64,000 nt of DNA, from NCBI GenBank assembly GCA_000803105.1, contig JTDA01000003.1:186001-250000 (forward strand), in the 5' to 3' direction. Origin of the DNA: Coprobacter secundus (GTDB lineage Bacteria > Bacteroidota > Bacteroidia > Bacteroidales > Coprobacteraceae). The notes under the pieces are model-generated. The model made no database searches. It was not told the DNA's origin and worked only from the letters and a program-made list of their open reading frames with translations. Below, piece by piece: positions 17,932 through 27,783 of this stretch. How positions within the stretch are numbered: the stretch's first letter is position 1; every line of letters begins with the position of its first letter. The position numbers were made by a program, and so were the translations under genes.

Positions 17932-19578
17932 TTATAATCGGTTCAGTTTTATCAGGCAAACATCATTTTCTTTTATCTGTGTTTGAAATAAGTACTTTCC
18001 GTCGGGAGAGATTTCTAAAGTTATGGTCTGTTCCGGAGAACCACTACAGAGTTTGTCCAACTCTCTTATCTGGCTACGGGTCAAATTATTGTTGTGCTTT
18101 ATGTCTAAATAATGGGAATAAGCATCATTGCTTCTGTATCCTACACGGTACAAGGTTAGTTGATACATGCCTGGGGTTAATCCGGAAAAAGATACTTTTG
18201 CTGTTCCTGCTGGTAGTGCTGGGGTACTTTGGGCATAATATGCTTTATTTTCTTTATCTTGACGTACAGTACAATCCCAAAATATAATCTGAATGCTATC
18301 ATTTTCAGAGCAACAGGCTATGGTATTTTTATCGGAGCACTCAAGTTTTGTATTTCCTAATTCATTTAAGAATTTGTAAGCAAAATAAGCCGGTTTCCTT
18401 AATCCTTGAAGATTTATAAGACCAAATCCTCCGTGAAAATAATCTGTGGGTGGACCATCTTCTTCAAAGACATCGGAAACCATACAGTATGAAAGAGACT
18501 TTATACGGTCATTGGCAATGGAATTTATTCTTGATAGAATGAATGAAGGTGCCTGATATGAGTCTCTTATCGGATCCCAATAATCCCAAGATAGTCCCCA
18601 TTCGGTGTAGTGGATGTCTAATGTCGGTATTAGGGAGGATTGGACCGTGCGGTATACATTTTCTATAGCTTCAGTTGTCCCATGAGGATCATAGCATAAG
18701 TTTCCCAATGGCCAAGAAGGACCGGGTTCCCATGATGGAATGGACGGAACTTCCCATGTTTTATAAGTTTTTTCTTCTGAGAACGTCTTTGCTGAATAGT
18801 TGTGCGCGGATATAAAATCAAGGGGTATGTCCTTTTTATTGCAGTATTCTATTAGACGACTTATCCAATAATTATTCCCTGCGATAGATGGACCTCCTAC
18901 TCGATAGTTCTCAGATACAGATTTGACAGCTTGGGCCGCATATTCATACATTTCTAAATAATTGTCAATCGTTCCGGTAAAAAAGTTTTTATCCGGTTCG
19001 TTCCATACTTCGAAAAACCACTGGCTTACTTCTTCCTGACCATATCGTTCGGTGAAATGTTTTACAGTTTCGTAAATTAAGTTACCCCATTTCTTATAGT
19101 CTTTCGGAGGTGTTATGTTGGAGTGTTCCCAATAAATATATTTTTTTTCGCTTGCCAAAGCTTCCGGCATAAAATCGAATACGACAAATGGATGAAGTCC
19201 TGCGTCGTAAATGAAGTCATATACTTTATCTATATATTGCCAACTGTAAATGGCTTCTCCCGCTGCATTTTCTCGATATAATCCCATGTCGTCTTGAAAT
19301 AGACCGTGGAATCGTAAATACTTGAATCCGCATTCTTGGGCTGCTTTCTGTATATGTTCCTGATGATCTTTTCGAAGAAGAAGATAGGCTCGGCCAGTAC
19401 TGACACACGTATTATGAAATGTATCGTACTGTCCGGCCTTTTTTCTAATATCAACTTCAATAAAGCGATCTTTTTGAGAATTCTTTTTTACATATTTTTC
19501 TTGGCTGTATACAGTATAGTTACATTGTATACAGTATAGCAGAATGAAGAATAATATGTTTTTGAAAACTCTCATCAT
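17932..19578 (-). CDS. Glycoside hydrolase family 39 enzyme
   Basis: Clan GH-A retaining exo-enzyme of 548 residues. FFEVWNEPD holds the acid/base Glu194 and HYTEWG the nucleophile Glu326. LRFHGLFQDDMGLY (about 88-101) is the conserved early strand of GH39. A beta-sandwich tail with GLTPGMYQLTLYRVG follows the barrel. GH39 includes beta-xylosidases, alpha-L-iduronidases and other exo-glycosidases, so the sugar removed is not clear. The signal peptide is about 1-25 (ending VYSQ); MM at the start gives two equivalent ATGs. It sits between GH2 (29 bp upstream) and GH92 (20 bp downstream), which suggests stepwise trimming of imported oligosaccharides. Confidence 0.87.
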   Translation of the reverse strand: MMRVFKNILFFILLYCIQCNYTVYSQEKYVKKNSQKDRFIEVDIRKKAGQYDTFHNTCVSTGRAYLLLRKDHQEHIQKAAQECGFKYLRFHGLFQDDMGLYRENAAGEAIYSWQYIDKVYDFIYDAGLHPFVVFDFMPEALASEKKYIYWEHSNITPPKDYKKWGNLIYETVKHFTERYGQEEVSQWFFEVWNEPDKNFFTGTIDNYLEMYEYAAQAVKSVSENYRVGGPSIAGNNYWISRLIEYCNKKDIPLDFISAHNYSAKTFSEEKTYKTWEVPSIPSWEPGPSWPLGNLCYDPHGTTEAIENVYRTVQSSLIPTLDIHYTEWGLSWDYWDPIRDSYQAPSFILSRINSIANDRIKSLSYCMVSDVFEEDGPPTDYFHGGFGLINLQGLRKPAYFAYKFLNELGNTKLECSDKNTIACCSENDSIQIIFWDCTVRQDKENKAYYAQSTPALPAGTAKVSFSGLTPGMYQLTLYRVGYRSNDAYSHYLDIKHNNNLTRSQIRELDKLCSGSPEQTITLEISPDGKYLFQTQIKENDVCLIKLNRL

Positions 19579-19607
19579 TTGTTTTTATATTTAAAGTTTA
19601 GTCTGTT

Positions 19608-22600
19608 TTATTTTACCGGTTCGATGCGAAACGAATAACTTAATGGAACATTTACAGGAATCATGTATTTATCAAGGGGTAATGGCCCACAAGTTGCATT
19701 GCCTAGCCCTTGTTGGATACAGTCTAAATTCAAATAGACTTCTGGTTTTGTTATTTGTCCTAATTTGAAATCATGTTTAGCATTCCATAATTCAGCATCG
19801 GTAAAATGCAAAGCGCTGAAAGCCATTTGATTCTTTGCGGTTATTTTTAGACCTTTGTTTTCGTGGTTTGTCAGAGTTAGCCATCTAATGCCTTCTCTGT
19901 TACCCATACTTTGAGCTCTGACATAGTGTTCTGAAGCCATGTCGGTTACTGTTGTTTTATATAGTCCTACAGATGCGGAAACCATACGGTCACAGTAATT
20001 TTCATGAGGACCATATCCATACCAGCAAACCGTTTCATATTCATTGGGCAAAATAAGTTGGAGCCCGAGACGACGTATAATTTCTGCGTTGTCTGGTTTG
20101 ATGAAGTTAGCATCTATGTCTATTGTTCCGTTGGAATATATTGTATATTTTATTCCGTAGGGAATGGTAACAGGTTGCTTTGCATTTATGACAACTTGAG
20201 CATCAGTCAGCAGTGTTACGAATTTTTTACTTGAATCTGTTTTATAAGTGAATATAGGCTGGTTGCAGATAGTTTCATAATAATTCTGGTCTGTAAATTT
20301 ATCGTTGCCAACACTTCTGTACCAGTTCAAGGCAAAACCTTTATTTTCATAAATCATTTCTTTGCCATCGTATTGTAGAGAAATCATTGTTCCTGTTGTT
20401 TTATTGAATATGCACTTAAAATTGCCGTTTTCTATGGTTAGCCTGTTTCCCTGATCTTTTACATCAAGATTTCCTAAGGAAGATAAGTCAATCATGCTTA
20501 CGGTCGGACGCATATTCAAAGCAAATTGTTCATTTGCGATAACATGGCCGGATTGGGCCCATTGTGTATCTTTTTTCAGTGAAAAATAGATATTTAAGAA
20601 ATATTCGTTGTTATTTTCTATTTTTGTTTTATAGGGAAAAGTAACGACGCTTTTCTCATTTGGAGCTAAGTTTAAATCATCTAATTCTCCCGTTTCGATT
20701 TTTGTCCCATTTTTTAATATTTCCCAAGTTATGTTGAATTCATTGAGATTTGTAAAGTCGTATTTGTTTTCTATTTCTACTTTACCTCCAGAAAGCGCAA
20801 TTGGCCGGAATTTGACATATTGATAAACTTTCTTGACTTCTTTCAACTTGGCTGTTTCCCGTCTGTCGGGAGTAGTCAGCCCATTACAACAGAAATCCAG
20901 GTCATTAGGTCTGTCTCCAAAATCACCTCCATAATAATAGTGATTTTCGGGTTTCCCGAATTTATTAATTCCTTGATCTACCCAATCCCATATACAAGCA
21001 CCAATCATCCTTTGAGATTTGTTTTCGATATAGTCCCAATATTCCGCCAGATTGCCCGGAGCATTTCCCATAGAATGAGCATATTCGCACAAGAAGTATG
21101 GTTTATCCGATTTTTCCTGATCGAATCTACTCATGCGGGGTATATCGGGATACATATGGGAATCAATGTCTGCAGCATCGTTTTTCCCCTCATAATGGAT
21201 AGGACGGGTGGGGTCAAGTTCTTTTGCTCGTTTGTACATTTCATCGAAATTAACTCCGGCACCTCCTTCATTTCCGAGCGACCAGAATATTACAGAAGGA
21301 TGGTTTTTGTCTCTTTGAATTACACGGGTAATCCGGTCAAGAAATGCGGGAAGCCAACTTTTAAAATCACTGATATTATGATTTCCGTGATTTTCGAGGT
21401 CTGCTTCATCCATAACATATAGTCCATAATAGTCATACATGGCATACATTTTGGGGCTATTAGGATAATGGCTGGTACGAACAGTATTTATATTGTGCTG
21501 CTTCATCAGAACGATGTCTTTAAGCATGGTCTCTTCCGGTACAGCTTTCCCATATTTGGGATGGATATCATGGCGGTTTGTTCCTTTGAAGAATACTTGT
21601 TCATCGTTGATGTAGACCCGTTTATTTTTGATTTCAATTTTTCTAAATCCGAATTTGGAGCTCATAGCTTCTGTTACGTTCCCGTTATAATCTTTTAATG
21701 TTACAATGGTACTGTACAAATTGGGATATTCTGCAGACCAAAGTATAGGATTTTGTATTGTTGTCTGTAAAGTATAGTTTTCTTCTTTTCCGTTTTTGAT
21801 ATCACCGATTTTTTGGACCAAAGTTGCAGCTGTTTTTCCAGAGGGATCAAGCAACAGGATTTCTAATGTGGCTGCTGTTTTTTTGTCTCCGTAGTTTCTT
21901 ACAATTGCATTAACTTTGAATGTCGCCTCATCCAAATGTCCATCCTTGAATTGAGAAGTTAATGTATAATCTCGGACATGAGTCTTTGGTGTTGCATACA
22001 AATATACGTCGCGATGTATGCCACTTAACCTGAACATATCTTGGTCTTCTATATAACTGCCGTCAGTCCAGCGATATACTTCGACAGCAATAGTGTTCTT
22101 TCCGGGTTTTATATACCGAGTAATATTGAATTCTGCATCATTATTTGCTCCTTGGCTATATCCTACCTTTTTCCCGTTAATCCACAAATAGAAACCACTG
22201 TATACACCATCAAAATGAATGAAAACTTCCTTATTGTCCCACTGCTCAGGTAATGTGAAATCTCTGCGATATGAACCTACAGGATTGGGCTCTTTTTCAT
22301 TAGTATAACCTTTTTGAGGTAAAATTAGTGATGGTTGATTTTTGAACGGGTAAGTTACGTTTGTGTAGATAGGGGTTCCATATCCGTGCATTTCCCAATT
22401 GGACGGTACGGGGATTTCTTTCCAAAAGGAAACATTGTAATCTGGCTTGTAAAAGTTAACCGGACGTTCTGAGGGTTGTTTTACCCAATTGAATTTCCAC
22501 ATTCCGTTCAGGGACTGATATAAATCAGATGATGGTGTCAACCACGGTTTTTCGAAATAGGGATCAGATTTTAGGTCTTTTACTGAAAGAAATGGAATAT

Positions 22601-23162
22601 AAGTATTATGGCCGTCTTCTTTATTTATAGCAAAGATTTGTTCATTTTGCCATTCCTTTTTCCCGGTTAAAGTTTCTGGTGGAATTTTTGTCGATGTTTT
22701 TTGAAATTGCCAGAAAATGCCTTCTCCTGACATGGCATGGACATCTGTTGTTGATGTAGTGTGTATTTCTAATCCGGAATTTTTGTGAACCATGCGATAT
22801 TGACCGTTTTCTACAGGAATTAGTAATATCTGCTGATTTGTATTTCCCCGGCTAAGAGACCATAATCCGACAGGCTTGTCAGCTCCATGTACACCGAAGT
22901 CCAGAGCAAGGAATGAATAGGGATTATACAGTAGGTAGGTATCTCCATATGTAGTGATACGCCATAGCTGGCTTTTTTTATCTTTTATATTTTTCCCTAA
23001 ATATACAGTTGATGCATTGTCTGTTGCATCTCGGGTATCCAGGACCATTCCTGATGGTGCTATAACTTTGTATAGTACATTTGTCGACAAATCTTGTGCT
23101 ATTGCTATTTTATTAGACAATAGTGTGAGGAAGACTACAAGGCTACATATTCTTATTTTCAT
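19608..23162 (-). CDS. Glycoside hydrolase family 2 beta-galactosidase-like enzyme with N-terminal lectin-like domain
   Basis: Large exo-beta-glycosidase (1184 residues from this start). The signal peptide is MKIRICSLVVFLTLLSN to AIAQ. Residues about 28-155 look like a ricin-type beta-trefoil (SQLWRI, NQQILLIP, FWQFQ, the QxW-like strands). Then come the LacZ domains: sugar-binding, Ig-like, a TIM barrel with GTNRHDIHP, acid/base Glu632 in LGNEGG and nucleophile Glu693 in CEYAHSMGN, and a Bgal-small-N domain with WYGYGPHENYCDR. Together this is the LacZ subtype rather than beta-mannosidase or glucuronidase. The open frame reaches 23225, but that codon is TTG and overlaps the upstream gene; the ATG at 23162 fits both signal peptide and spacing. 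Likely periplasmic. Confidence 0.88.
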   Translation of the reverse strand: MKIRICSLVVFLTLLSNKIAIAQDLSTNVLYKVIAPSGMVLDTRDATDNASTVYLGKNIKDKKSQLWRITTYGDTYLLYNPYSFLALDFGVHGADKPVGLWSLSRGNTNQQILLIPVENGQYRMVHKNSGLEIHTTSTTDVHAMSGEGIFWQFQKTSTKIPPETLTGKKEWQNEQIFAINKEDGHNTYIPFLSVKDLKSDPYFEKPWLTPSSDLYQSLNGMWKFNWVKQPSERPVNFYKPDYNVSFWKEIPVPSNWEMHGYGTPIYTNVTYPFKNQPSLILPQKGYTNEKEPNPVGSYRRDFTLPEQWDNKEVFIHFDGVYSGFYLWINGKKVGYSQGANNDAEFNITRYIKPGKNTIAVEVYRWTDGSYIEDQDMFRLSGIHRDVYLYATPKTHVRDYTLTSQFKDGHLDEATFKVNAIVRNYGDKKTAATLEILLLDPSGKTAATLVQKIGDIKNGKEENYTLQTTIQNPILWSAEYPNLYSTIVTLKDYNGNVTEAMSSKFGFRKIEIKNKRVYINDEQVFFKGTNRHDIHPKYGKAVPEETMLKDIVLMKQHNINTVRTSHYPNSPKMYAMYDYYGLYVMDEADLENHGNHNISDFKSWLPAFLDRITRVIQRDKNHPSVIFWSLGNEGGAGVNFDEMYKRAKELDPTRPIHYEGKNDAADIDSHMYPDIPRMSRFDQEKSDKPYFLCEYAHSMGNAPGNLAEYWDYIENKSQRMIGACIWDWVDQGINKFGKPENHYYYGGDFGDRPNDLDFCCNGLTTPDRRETAKLKEVKKVYQYVKFRPIALSGGKVEIENKYDFTNLNEFNITWEILKNGTKIETGELDDLNLAPNEKSVVTFPYKTKIENNNEYFLNIYFSLKKDTQWAQSGHVIANEQFALNMRPTVSMIDLSSLGNLDVKDQGNRLTIENGNFKCIFNKTTGTMISLQYDGKEMIYENKGFALNWYRSVGNDKFTDQNYYETICNQPIFTYKTDSSKKFVTLLTDAQVVINAKQPVTIPYGIKYTIYSNGTIDIDANFIKPDNAEIIRRLGLQLILPNEYETVCWYGYGPHENYCDRMVSASVGLYKTTVTDMASEHYVRAQSMGNREGIRWLTLTNHENKGLKITAKNQMAFSALHFTDAELWNAKHDFKLGQITKPEVYLNLDCIQQGLGNATCGPLPLDKYMIPVNVPLSYSFRIEPVK

Positions 23163-23176
23163 AATGCATTTATATT

Positions 23177-24814
23177 TTATTTTATGATTCTTTTTGATAT
23201 TATATTTCCATTTGAGAGTTGACAATGAATTATATAAATGCCGGGTTGTAAGTGTTTCATAGTCATGTACTTATTGGGATATTCTTCTTTGCTGCAAGTT
23301 TGGCCATGAGCATTTATGATATTTACAGAAGAAATATTTTGGGGACACGTAAAATATAGATTGTCTGATTGTGGCAAATAGTAGAAATCAGAAGTGGTAT
23401 TTGAGGAAATATTTTCATTAGATACGCTTTCGGATGTTTCTAACTCTAAAATTTTTATTTCATCTTTTATTGACAAAGAGATAGCGTCTGTGTTTTGGCG
23501 AGTGTCAATGGCATCACAACTTTGTTTTACATCATATATGTTTATTGTTTTATATTGTTTTTTAAATTGAATAGTGACATTTTTAGCTTCACTTTTGTAG
23601 TTTTCTCCCCAAATGACTAAAAAATAATTTCCATTGCTTTTTCGTAATAGTATATCATGTATCGTCTCTCCTTTTCCATCTATCTTGTAAGAAATACTGC
23701 CTTCAGGAGTGATAGCTTGTCGATTATCTGCTAAGATAGTTGTTAGATTATGTAGATAATGGGCCGCTTGTCTGGGCTGGTAATCGGGGTCGTAAAATCC
23801 GAAAGTCTGATTGCCCTCTTCATCGGAACGGTCCCGTAATAAATATATGGCAGTATAGCTATATCCTCTCTTGTATTGAGCTAAGTACAGATTTGTTAAT
23901 AATTTGGAATGCATATCTTCGTCAACATCATTGTTGATGGTTGTTCCAGTTTCTGTTGTAACACGGGGTAGTGTTTCTAAATCTTGATTTTCGTAACCAG
24001 GTATCTTTGACCACCACGTAAGCCCATGGTTATCATGCAATCCATCGACCAGACAGTCAGAATATGGAGATGCGGCTATCCATGTTTGGTTGTCATGTAT
24101 CCCTCCCGGCCATTTAGGATGGGTTACATAATTGTGAATATTTACATAATCAGCGTATTGGGTTCCATCGGGCATCATTGTGTTGGCTCCTTCTGGAATA
24201 GTAAGATACTGTAATCCAACATTATCTTTCATTCCACCCACTTCGCTGATGCCGAACATCGGGTAAGACGATAGTTCCGGATCAGATTTTACTCGGGCAT
24301 AATATTCTTTTTGGAATTTTGCAATTGGCAACCAAGAATTATCTTTCCCTCCAGCTTCTCCATTCCATATGATTCCCCAATTATTAGGTTCGTTCAGGCT
24401 TTCAAAAGCGAGTAAAGCTCCCATATGATGTAAACGACGCGCATCAGAGATTATGCGGTCTATATTCGTTCCTCCACTTCCCACTCCGTATGAAAATAAA
24501 ACTCCAGTCTCATTATGGATGTTCTTATATACTTCGTCATTAAAGAAGGCTGTACTTTCGTATCCAGATCGTATCCAGCGAAACCCGCAATATTTTATGC
24601 ACTTTAAAGTCTGTTCGGGAGATTCACCTCTTACGTGTATTGCCGAATTTATTCCAATACTGTTTAGAAAATCATTTGCAGCAATAGATACTTGCTCCGA
24701 TATGGAAATATCAGTATTGTTTGCTGATGGTTGAGGATTATATGCAAGTGATGATAGGCTAAGCAGCCAACCTATTCCTCCAGTTAGGTATGTTTTCCAA
24801 ATAATGTGTCTCAT
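23177..24814 (-). CDS. Uncharacterised clan GH-A-like glycosidase, paralogue 2 (T9SS cargo)
   Basis: Same family as the gene at 9140. Catalytic candidates are Glu142 in FESLNEPNNWG and Glu288 in TTETG; FRWIRSGYE (78-86) and HDNQTW are conserved. It is closest by eye to the lipoprotein copy at 30212 (both read FESLNEPNNWGIIW and VKSDP). The 545 residues exceed the shorter copies because of a C-terminal extension (about 455-545) that ends in a T9SS-type sorting domain: SVNIINAHGQ, LQPGIYIIHC and a final KRIIK. The signal peptide covers about 1-24, without lipobox. I infer secretion across the outer membrane and action on intact polymer. It lies 20 bp after the gene at 24835, and GH2 follows at 15 bp. 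Confidence 0.72.
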   Translation of the reverse strand: MRHIIWKTYLTGGIGWLLSLSSLAYNPQPSANNTDISISEQVSIAANDFLNSIGINSAIHVRGESPEQTLKCIKYCGFRWIRSGYESTAFFNDEVYKNIHNETGVLFSYGVGSGGTNIDRIISDARRLHHMGALLAFESLNEPNNWGIIWNGEAGGKDNSWLPIAKFQKEYYARVKSDPELSSYPMFGISEVGGMKDNVGLQYLTIPEGANTMMPDGTQYADYVNIHNYVTHPKWPGGIHDNQTWIAASPYSDCLVDGLHDNHGLTWWSKIPGYENQDLETLPRVTTETGTTINNDVDEDMHSKLLTNLYLAQYKRGYSYTAIYLLRDRSDEEGNQTFGFYDPDYQPRQAAHYLHNLTTILADNRQAITPEGSISYKIDGKGETIHDILLRKSNGNYFLVIWGENYKSEAKNVTIQFKKQYKTINIYDVKQSCDAIDTRQNTDAISLSIKDEIKILELETSESVSNENISSNTTSDFYYLPQSDNLYFTCPQNISSVNIINAHGQTCSKEEYPNKYMTMKHLQPGIYIIHCQLSNGNIISKRIIK

Positions 24815-24834
24815 TTTTTGTGATAAGAGGATAA

Positions 24835-26499
24835 TTATTTTACAATTTTTTTTACCTTTTTCTTCCCATTAATATTTGTTGTTTGAATTATATAGCTTCC
24901 TTTGGGCAGGTTTGCTAAGGAGACTATATTTTCGGGAAATTCTTGGTATAATACTCTGGTTCCTCCGATATTATATATAGATAAAGTTCTAATAGAAGCG
25001 TTTCCGATTAGATGTAATTCTGAAGCTTGATTGAAATAGTGTAGTTGTTCGATGTTGTTTTTTTCGATATTCACACTTTCCGAATTCTCGTTAAATTCCA
25101 ATATAAATGCATAATCTTTGACAGAAAGAGGCACAACATCTGTATCGGTGTAAATTTTAGTTGCATTTATCCCTTTAGTAATGTCATATACTTTTATGGT
25201 TCCATATTTTTTATCTAATTGAATGCTGATTTCGGATGCTGCGCTTTTATAATTTTCTCCCCAAATGATTAGAAAATAGCGGCCATTACTTTTTCTAAGA
25301 AGTAAATCATGTACAGTGTTGTTATTGTTTCCTTGAATATAATAAGATATTCCTCCCGCTTGTGTGGAAGCGTGGGCATCATCAGCGAGAATAGTTGTAA
25401 AATTGTGCATATAGTGGGCTGCTTGTCGAGGTTTATAGTCGGGATATCCTCTTTTATAAAAACCGAATGTCTGATTCCCTCCTTCATCGGTGCGGTCAGA
25501 AAGAAGATATACGGCAGTATAACTCCATCCTCTTTTATATTGGGCCAGGTATAAGTTGGTCAATAATTTTGCTTGCATCTCTTCATCTATGTCGTATTCA
25601 TCATTGATGGTAGTTCCGGTTTCGGTGGTTACACGAGGTAAGGATGCAACCTCCTGTTCGGAAAGGCCCTTCCATTTTTTATGCCAGAGAACGCATTGAT
25701 TTCCGTATAAACCGTCTACTCGGCAGTCAGAATAAGGAGATGCAGCAACCCATGTTTGATTATCATGTAATCCCCACCATCCTGGGTGGGTAACATAATT
25801 GTGTATGTTGAAATAATCTGCAAAACGAGTTCCGTCGGGCATCATTGTGTTAGCTCCCTCAGGAATGGTAAGATATTGTAAGCCTACGTTATCGACCATG
25901 CCTCCTACTTCACTTACACCGAATACAGGGTATTTTGCTAATTCTGGTTCTGCTTTTACTGATTCGTACAGATTAGCCTGATATTTAGCTACCGGCAACC
26001 ACGTTCCACTTCCACCTCCAATTTCACCTTCGAATTCTACCGTCCAATTGTTGGGTTCATTCGGGCCTTCAAATGCCAGTAAAACACCAATAGAAGCTAA
26101 TTCCTTCCCTTCTTCTATAACTTTTGGGGGAGCTCCTCCATATGATACTTTAGCTCCCGTTTCCTCATATAAACGCCGGTATTTCTCGATGGAATAGTCT
26201 TCCATACTCCCTGAACGTACCCAACGGAATCCGCAGTATTTAATGCATTCAATGACTTTATCAAGCTTTTCGCTACGAGTCCAGAGAGAGGAATTTATCC
26301 CTAAAGTATTCAGAAAATCATTTGCTGCAACAGAATGATGAGATAGTTCGTCTTCATTGTTTTTTAAAGAAGTTGAGGAAGAGTATTCCGTATCAGAAGA
26401 ATTATCTGAAAAATCAGGTAAAAACTGTGCAGACAAAGGTGTGCATAGTAGGGAACAGAATAGTGATATGTATATTGTTTTTTGATGTATGAGCCTCAT
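24835..26499 (-). CDS. Uncharacterised clan GH-A-like glycosidase, paralogue 3 (T9SS cargo)
   Basis: Same family as 9140 and 23177 but the most divergent at the active site entry: FEGPNEPNNWT with acid/base Glu148, TTETG with nucleophile Glu293, and GGAPPK replacing the glycine-rich GSGGTN loop near residue 122. The signal peptide ends at LSAQ (about 25). A Ser/Asn/Asp-rich linker of about 30 residues precedes the barrel. The C-terminus (about 485-554) is a T9SS-type sorting domain: LSIYNIGGTRVLY, LPKGSYIIQT and a final KKIVK. It is the first gene after an intrinsic terminator-like hairpin, and an 8-bp inverted repeat lies in its leader, so its expression could be set apart from the genes upstream. 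Confidence 0.72.
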   Translation of the reverse strand: MRLIHQKTIYISLFCSLLCTPLSAQFLPDFSDNSSDTEYSSSTSLKNNEDELSHHSVAANDFLNTLGINSSLWTRSEKLDKVIECIKYCGFRWVRSGSMEDYSIEKYRRLYEETGAKVSYGGAPPKVIEEGKELASIGVLLAFEGPNEPNNWTVEFEGEIGGGSGTWLPVAKYQANLYESVKAEPELAKYPVFGVSEVGGMVDNVGLQYLTIPEGANTMMPDGTRFADYFNIHNYVTHPGWWGLHDNQTWVAASPYSDCRVDGLYGNQCVLWHKKWKGLSEQEVASLPRVTTETGTTINDEYDIDEEMQAKLLTNLYLAQYKRGWSYTAVYLLSDRTDEGGNQTFGFYKRGYPDYKPRQAAHYMHNFTTILADDAHASTQAGGISYYIQGNNNNTVHDLLLRKSNGRYFLIIWGENYKSAASEISIQLDKKYGTIKVYDITKGINATKIYTDTDVVPLSVKDYAFILEFNENSESVNIEKNNIEQLHYFNQASELHLIGNASIRTLSIYNIGGTRVLYQEFPENIVSLANLPKGSYIIQTTNINGKKKVKKIVK

Positions 26500-26509
26500 A
26501 TTTTTATAT

Positions 26510-26529
26510 ATTGATAATGTGTTATCAAT
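26510..26529 (-). promoter_or_regulatory. Inverted repeat in the leader of the gene at 24835
   Basis: ATTGATAA (26510-26517) and TTATCAAT (26522-26529) are perfect 8-bp arms with a 4-nt spacer, starting 11 bp before the ATG. It can be read as a small RNA hairpin over the ribosome-binding region or as an operator. No -7 TAnnTTTG was found around it. Confidence 0.35.
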
Positions 26530-26571
26530 GGTTTTCTTCTGATAGTAGATTACGGATAAAATTTATGTCTA

Positions 26572-26609
26572 AAAAGAACGATTATGAAGGATTTCATAGT
26601 CGTTCTTTT
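26572..26609 (-). terminator. Intra-operon terminator-like hairpin
   Basis: A 17-bp stem with one wobble position (arms 26572-26588 and 26593-26609, 4-nt loop). On the minus strand it is followed by a run of five T from the A stretch at 26571-26575. It lies 26 bp after the stop codon of the T9SS gene at 26635 and should end or reduce transcription into the downstream glycosidase genes. Confidence 0.75.
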
Positions 26610-26634
26610 CCTTCTTAAAAATTTATTTGTTTTT

Positions 26635-27693
26635 TTATTTAATAGATATTTTTTTTGAGTATAAAGAGCCGTTCATGGCATGAATATGCAGGATGTATAG
26701 GCCTTTGTTTAAAGAAGAAATGTTGAATATATTTTCTACTGCAGTCATTGCCAATTTACCGTCGATGGTATAAAGCTCTACTTTCGAGATATCTGTACCC
26801 ATTATATTTATGATATCTGTCGCAGGATTAGGCGCTACTGTAACTTTTATCATCTCAGATTGTTCAATATCAACTTCCCCACCTGAAGTTACAGCCATTG
26901 ATTCTCCTTCATTGGCAGAAAAGTCGATAGGGGTTACTGTAAAATTGTAGGTTTTATCGGCATCCAGGTCTGATATTATAAAATGGTCGACAAAGGATAC
27001 TTCTTGTATACCATTGGCTTCGTCTTTGATGATATAAAAGAATTCCCCCATTTCATCATAAGCAGAAAAGTCGAATGTTGCAGTGGAACCATCTATTGAA
27101 ACTTTTGCACTTTCCATAACCGGGCCATCGAGGTCATATTCATCACGAGAATTTGCAACATCGTGTTTATAATCTATTCTATAACGGCTTATTCCCCACA
27201 TGCCGTCAATATATGACCAAGCACCTATTTGTTTAGCGTCGGCAGGTAACCATCCTTTGCCGTATACTTCAAAGCATTTATCATCGGCGGTTTTTATTCG
27301 GGACTCTAATCGGATAGATGTAAAATAATCGGGATTGCCACTGACTGGAGCATCATTTTTATTCCATGTAAGGTTGTCATTTCCAAGAATAGGGGGAATA
27401 TCTGCAACCCAGTTCATAATACGTCCCGGAGTGCCATCGGGAACAAAACCATTCCCTCTGCGGCTTTCGTCATCTAAACGCATGTACCCCCATGCTTGTT
27501 CCCCGATAGTAACGACTTTATAAGTAAAGTTTCCTTTACTACCGCCATCATCTTGCGGATTGTCCCAATTTAATAAAACATCAGACCCCATGATAGAGCC
27601 ATGTTGGATTTGTGCCTGAATAGAGAGGCTGCAACTTAATACAGTAATACTTATTATTGTTAGTATATTTCGAAGTGGAGTATTGTTTTTCAT
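26635..27693 (-). CDS. Secreted Ig-like protein with T9SS sorting tail, twin A
   Basis: Function unknown; 352 residues, twin of the gene at 27784. A signal peptide (about 1-27, SIQAQ) leads into a first domain starting HGSIMGSDVLLNW that contains WAWG/YMRLDD-like aromatic strands. The shared core DEYDLDGPVMESAKV starts an Ig or FN3-like domain (about 185-270) with TFDFSAYDEMGEFFYIIKDEA. The tail is a classic T9SS type A sorting domain: VAPNPATDIINI, VELYTIDGKLAM, LNKGLYILHI and a final KKISIK. Aromatic-rich, without catalytic motifs, and placed between glycosidases of the PUL, it may bind glycan at the cell surface. That role is inference from position. Confidence 0.6.
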   Translation of the reverse strand: MKNNTPLRNILTIISITVLSCSLSIQAQIQHGSIMGSDVLLNWDNPQDDGGSKGNFTYKVVTIGEQAWGYMRLDDESRRGNGFVPDGTPGRIMNWVADIPPILGNDNLTWNKNDAPVSGNPDYFTSIRLESRIKTADDKCFEVYGKGWLPADAKQIGAWSYIDGMWGISRYRIDYKHDVANSRDEYDLDGPVMESAKVSIDGSTATFDFSAYDEMGEFFYIIKDEANGIQEVSFVDHFIISDLDADKTYNFTVTPIDFSANEGESMAVTSGGEVDIEQSEMIKVTVAPNPATDIINIMGTDISKVELYTIDGKLAMTAVENIFNISSLNKGLYILHIHAMNGSLYSKKISIK

Positions 27694-27729
27694 ATTGTTA
27701 AGAATTAAAGGATTCTGTATTTTTATTTA

Positions 27730-27768
27730 TTTCCCCAGAGCTATATGAAGCAATGGACTCTGGGGAAA
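27730..27768 (-). other. Intra-operon hairpin between the twin T9SS genes
   Basis: Perfect 11-bp arms TTTCCCCAGAG (27730-27740) and CTCTGGGGAAA (27758-27768) with a 17-nt loop. Neither strand has a clear T run after it, so it looks more like an RNA processing or stability element than a terminator. Confidence 0.5.
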
Positions 27769-27783
27769 ATATTGGTTTGCAAA

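Noticed and set aside
17912..17959. Longer N-terminus of the GH92 gene from 17959
   Set aside because: The first codon is TTG, it overlaps the GH39 coding end, and the lipoprotein signal starts only at the ATG at 17911.
23163..23225. Longer N-terminus of the GH2 gene from 23225
   Set aside because: TTG start inside the upstream gene. The extra residues are charged and precede a normal signal peptide at 23162.
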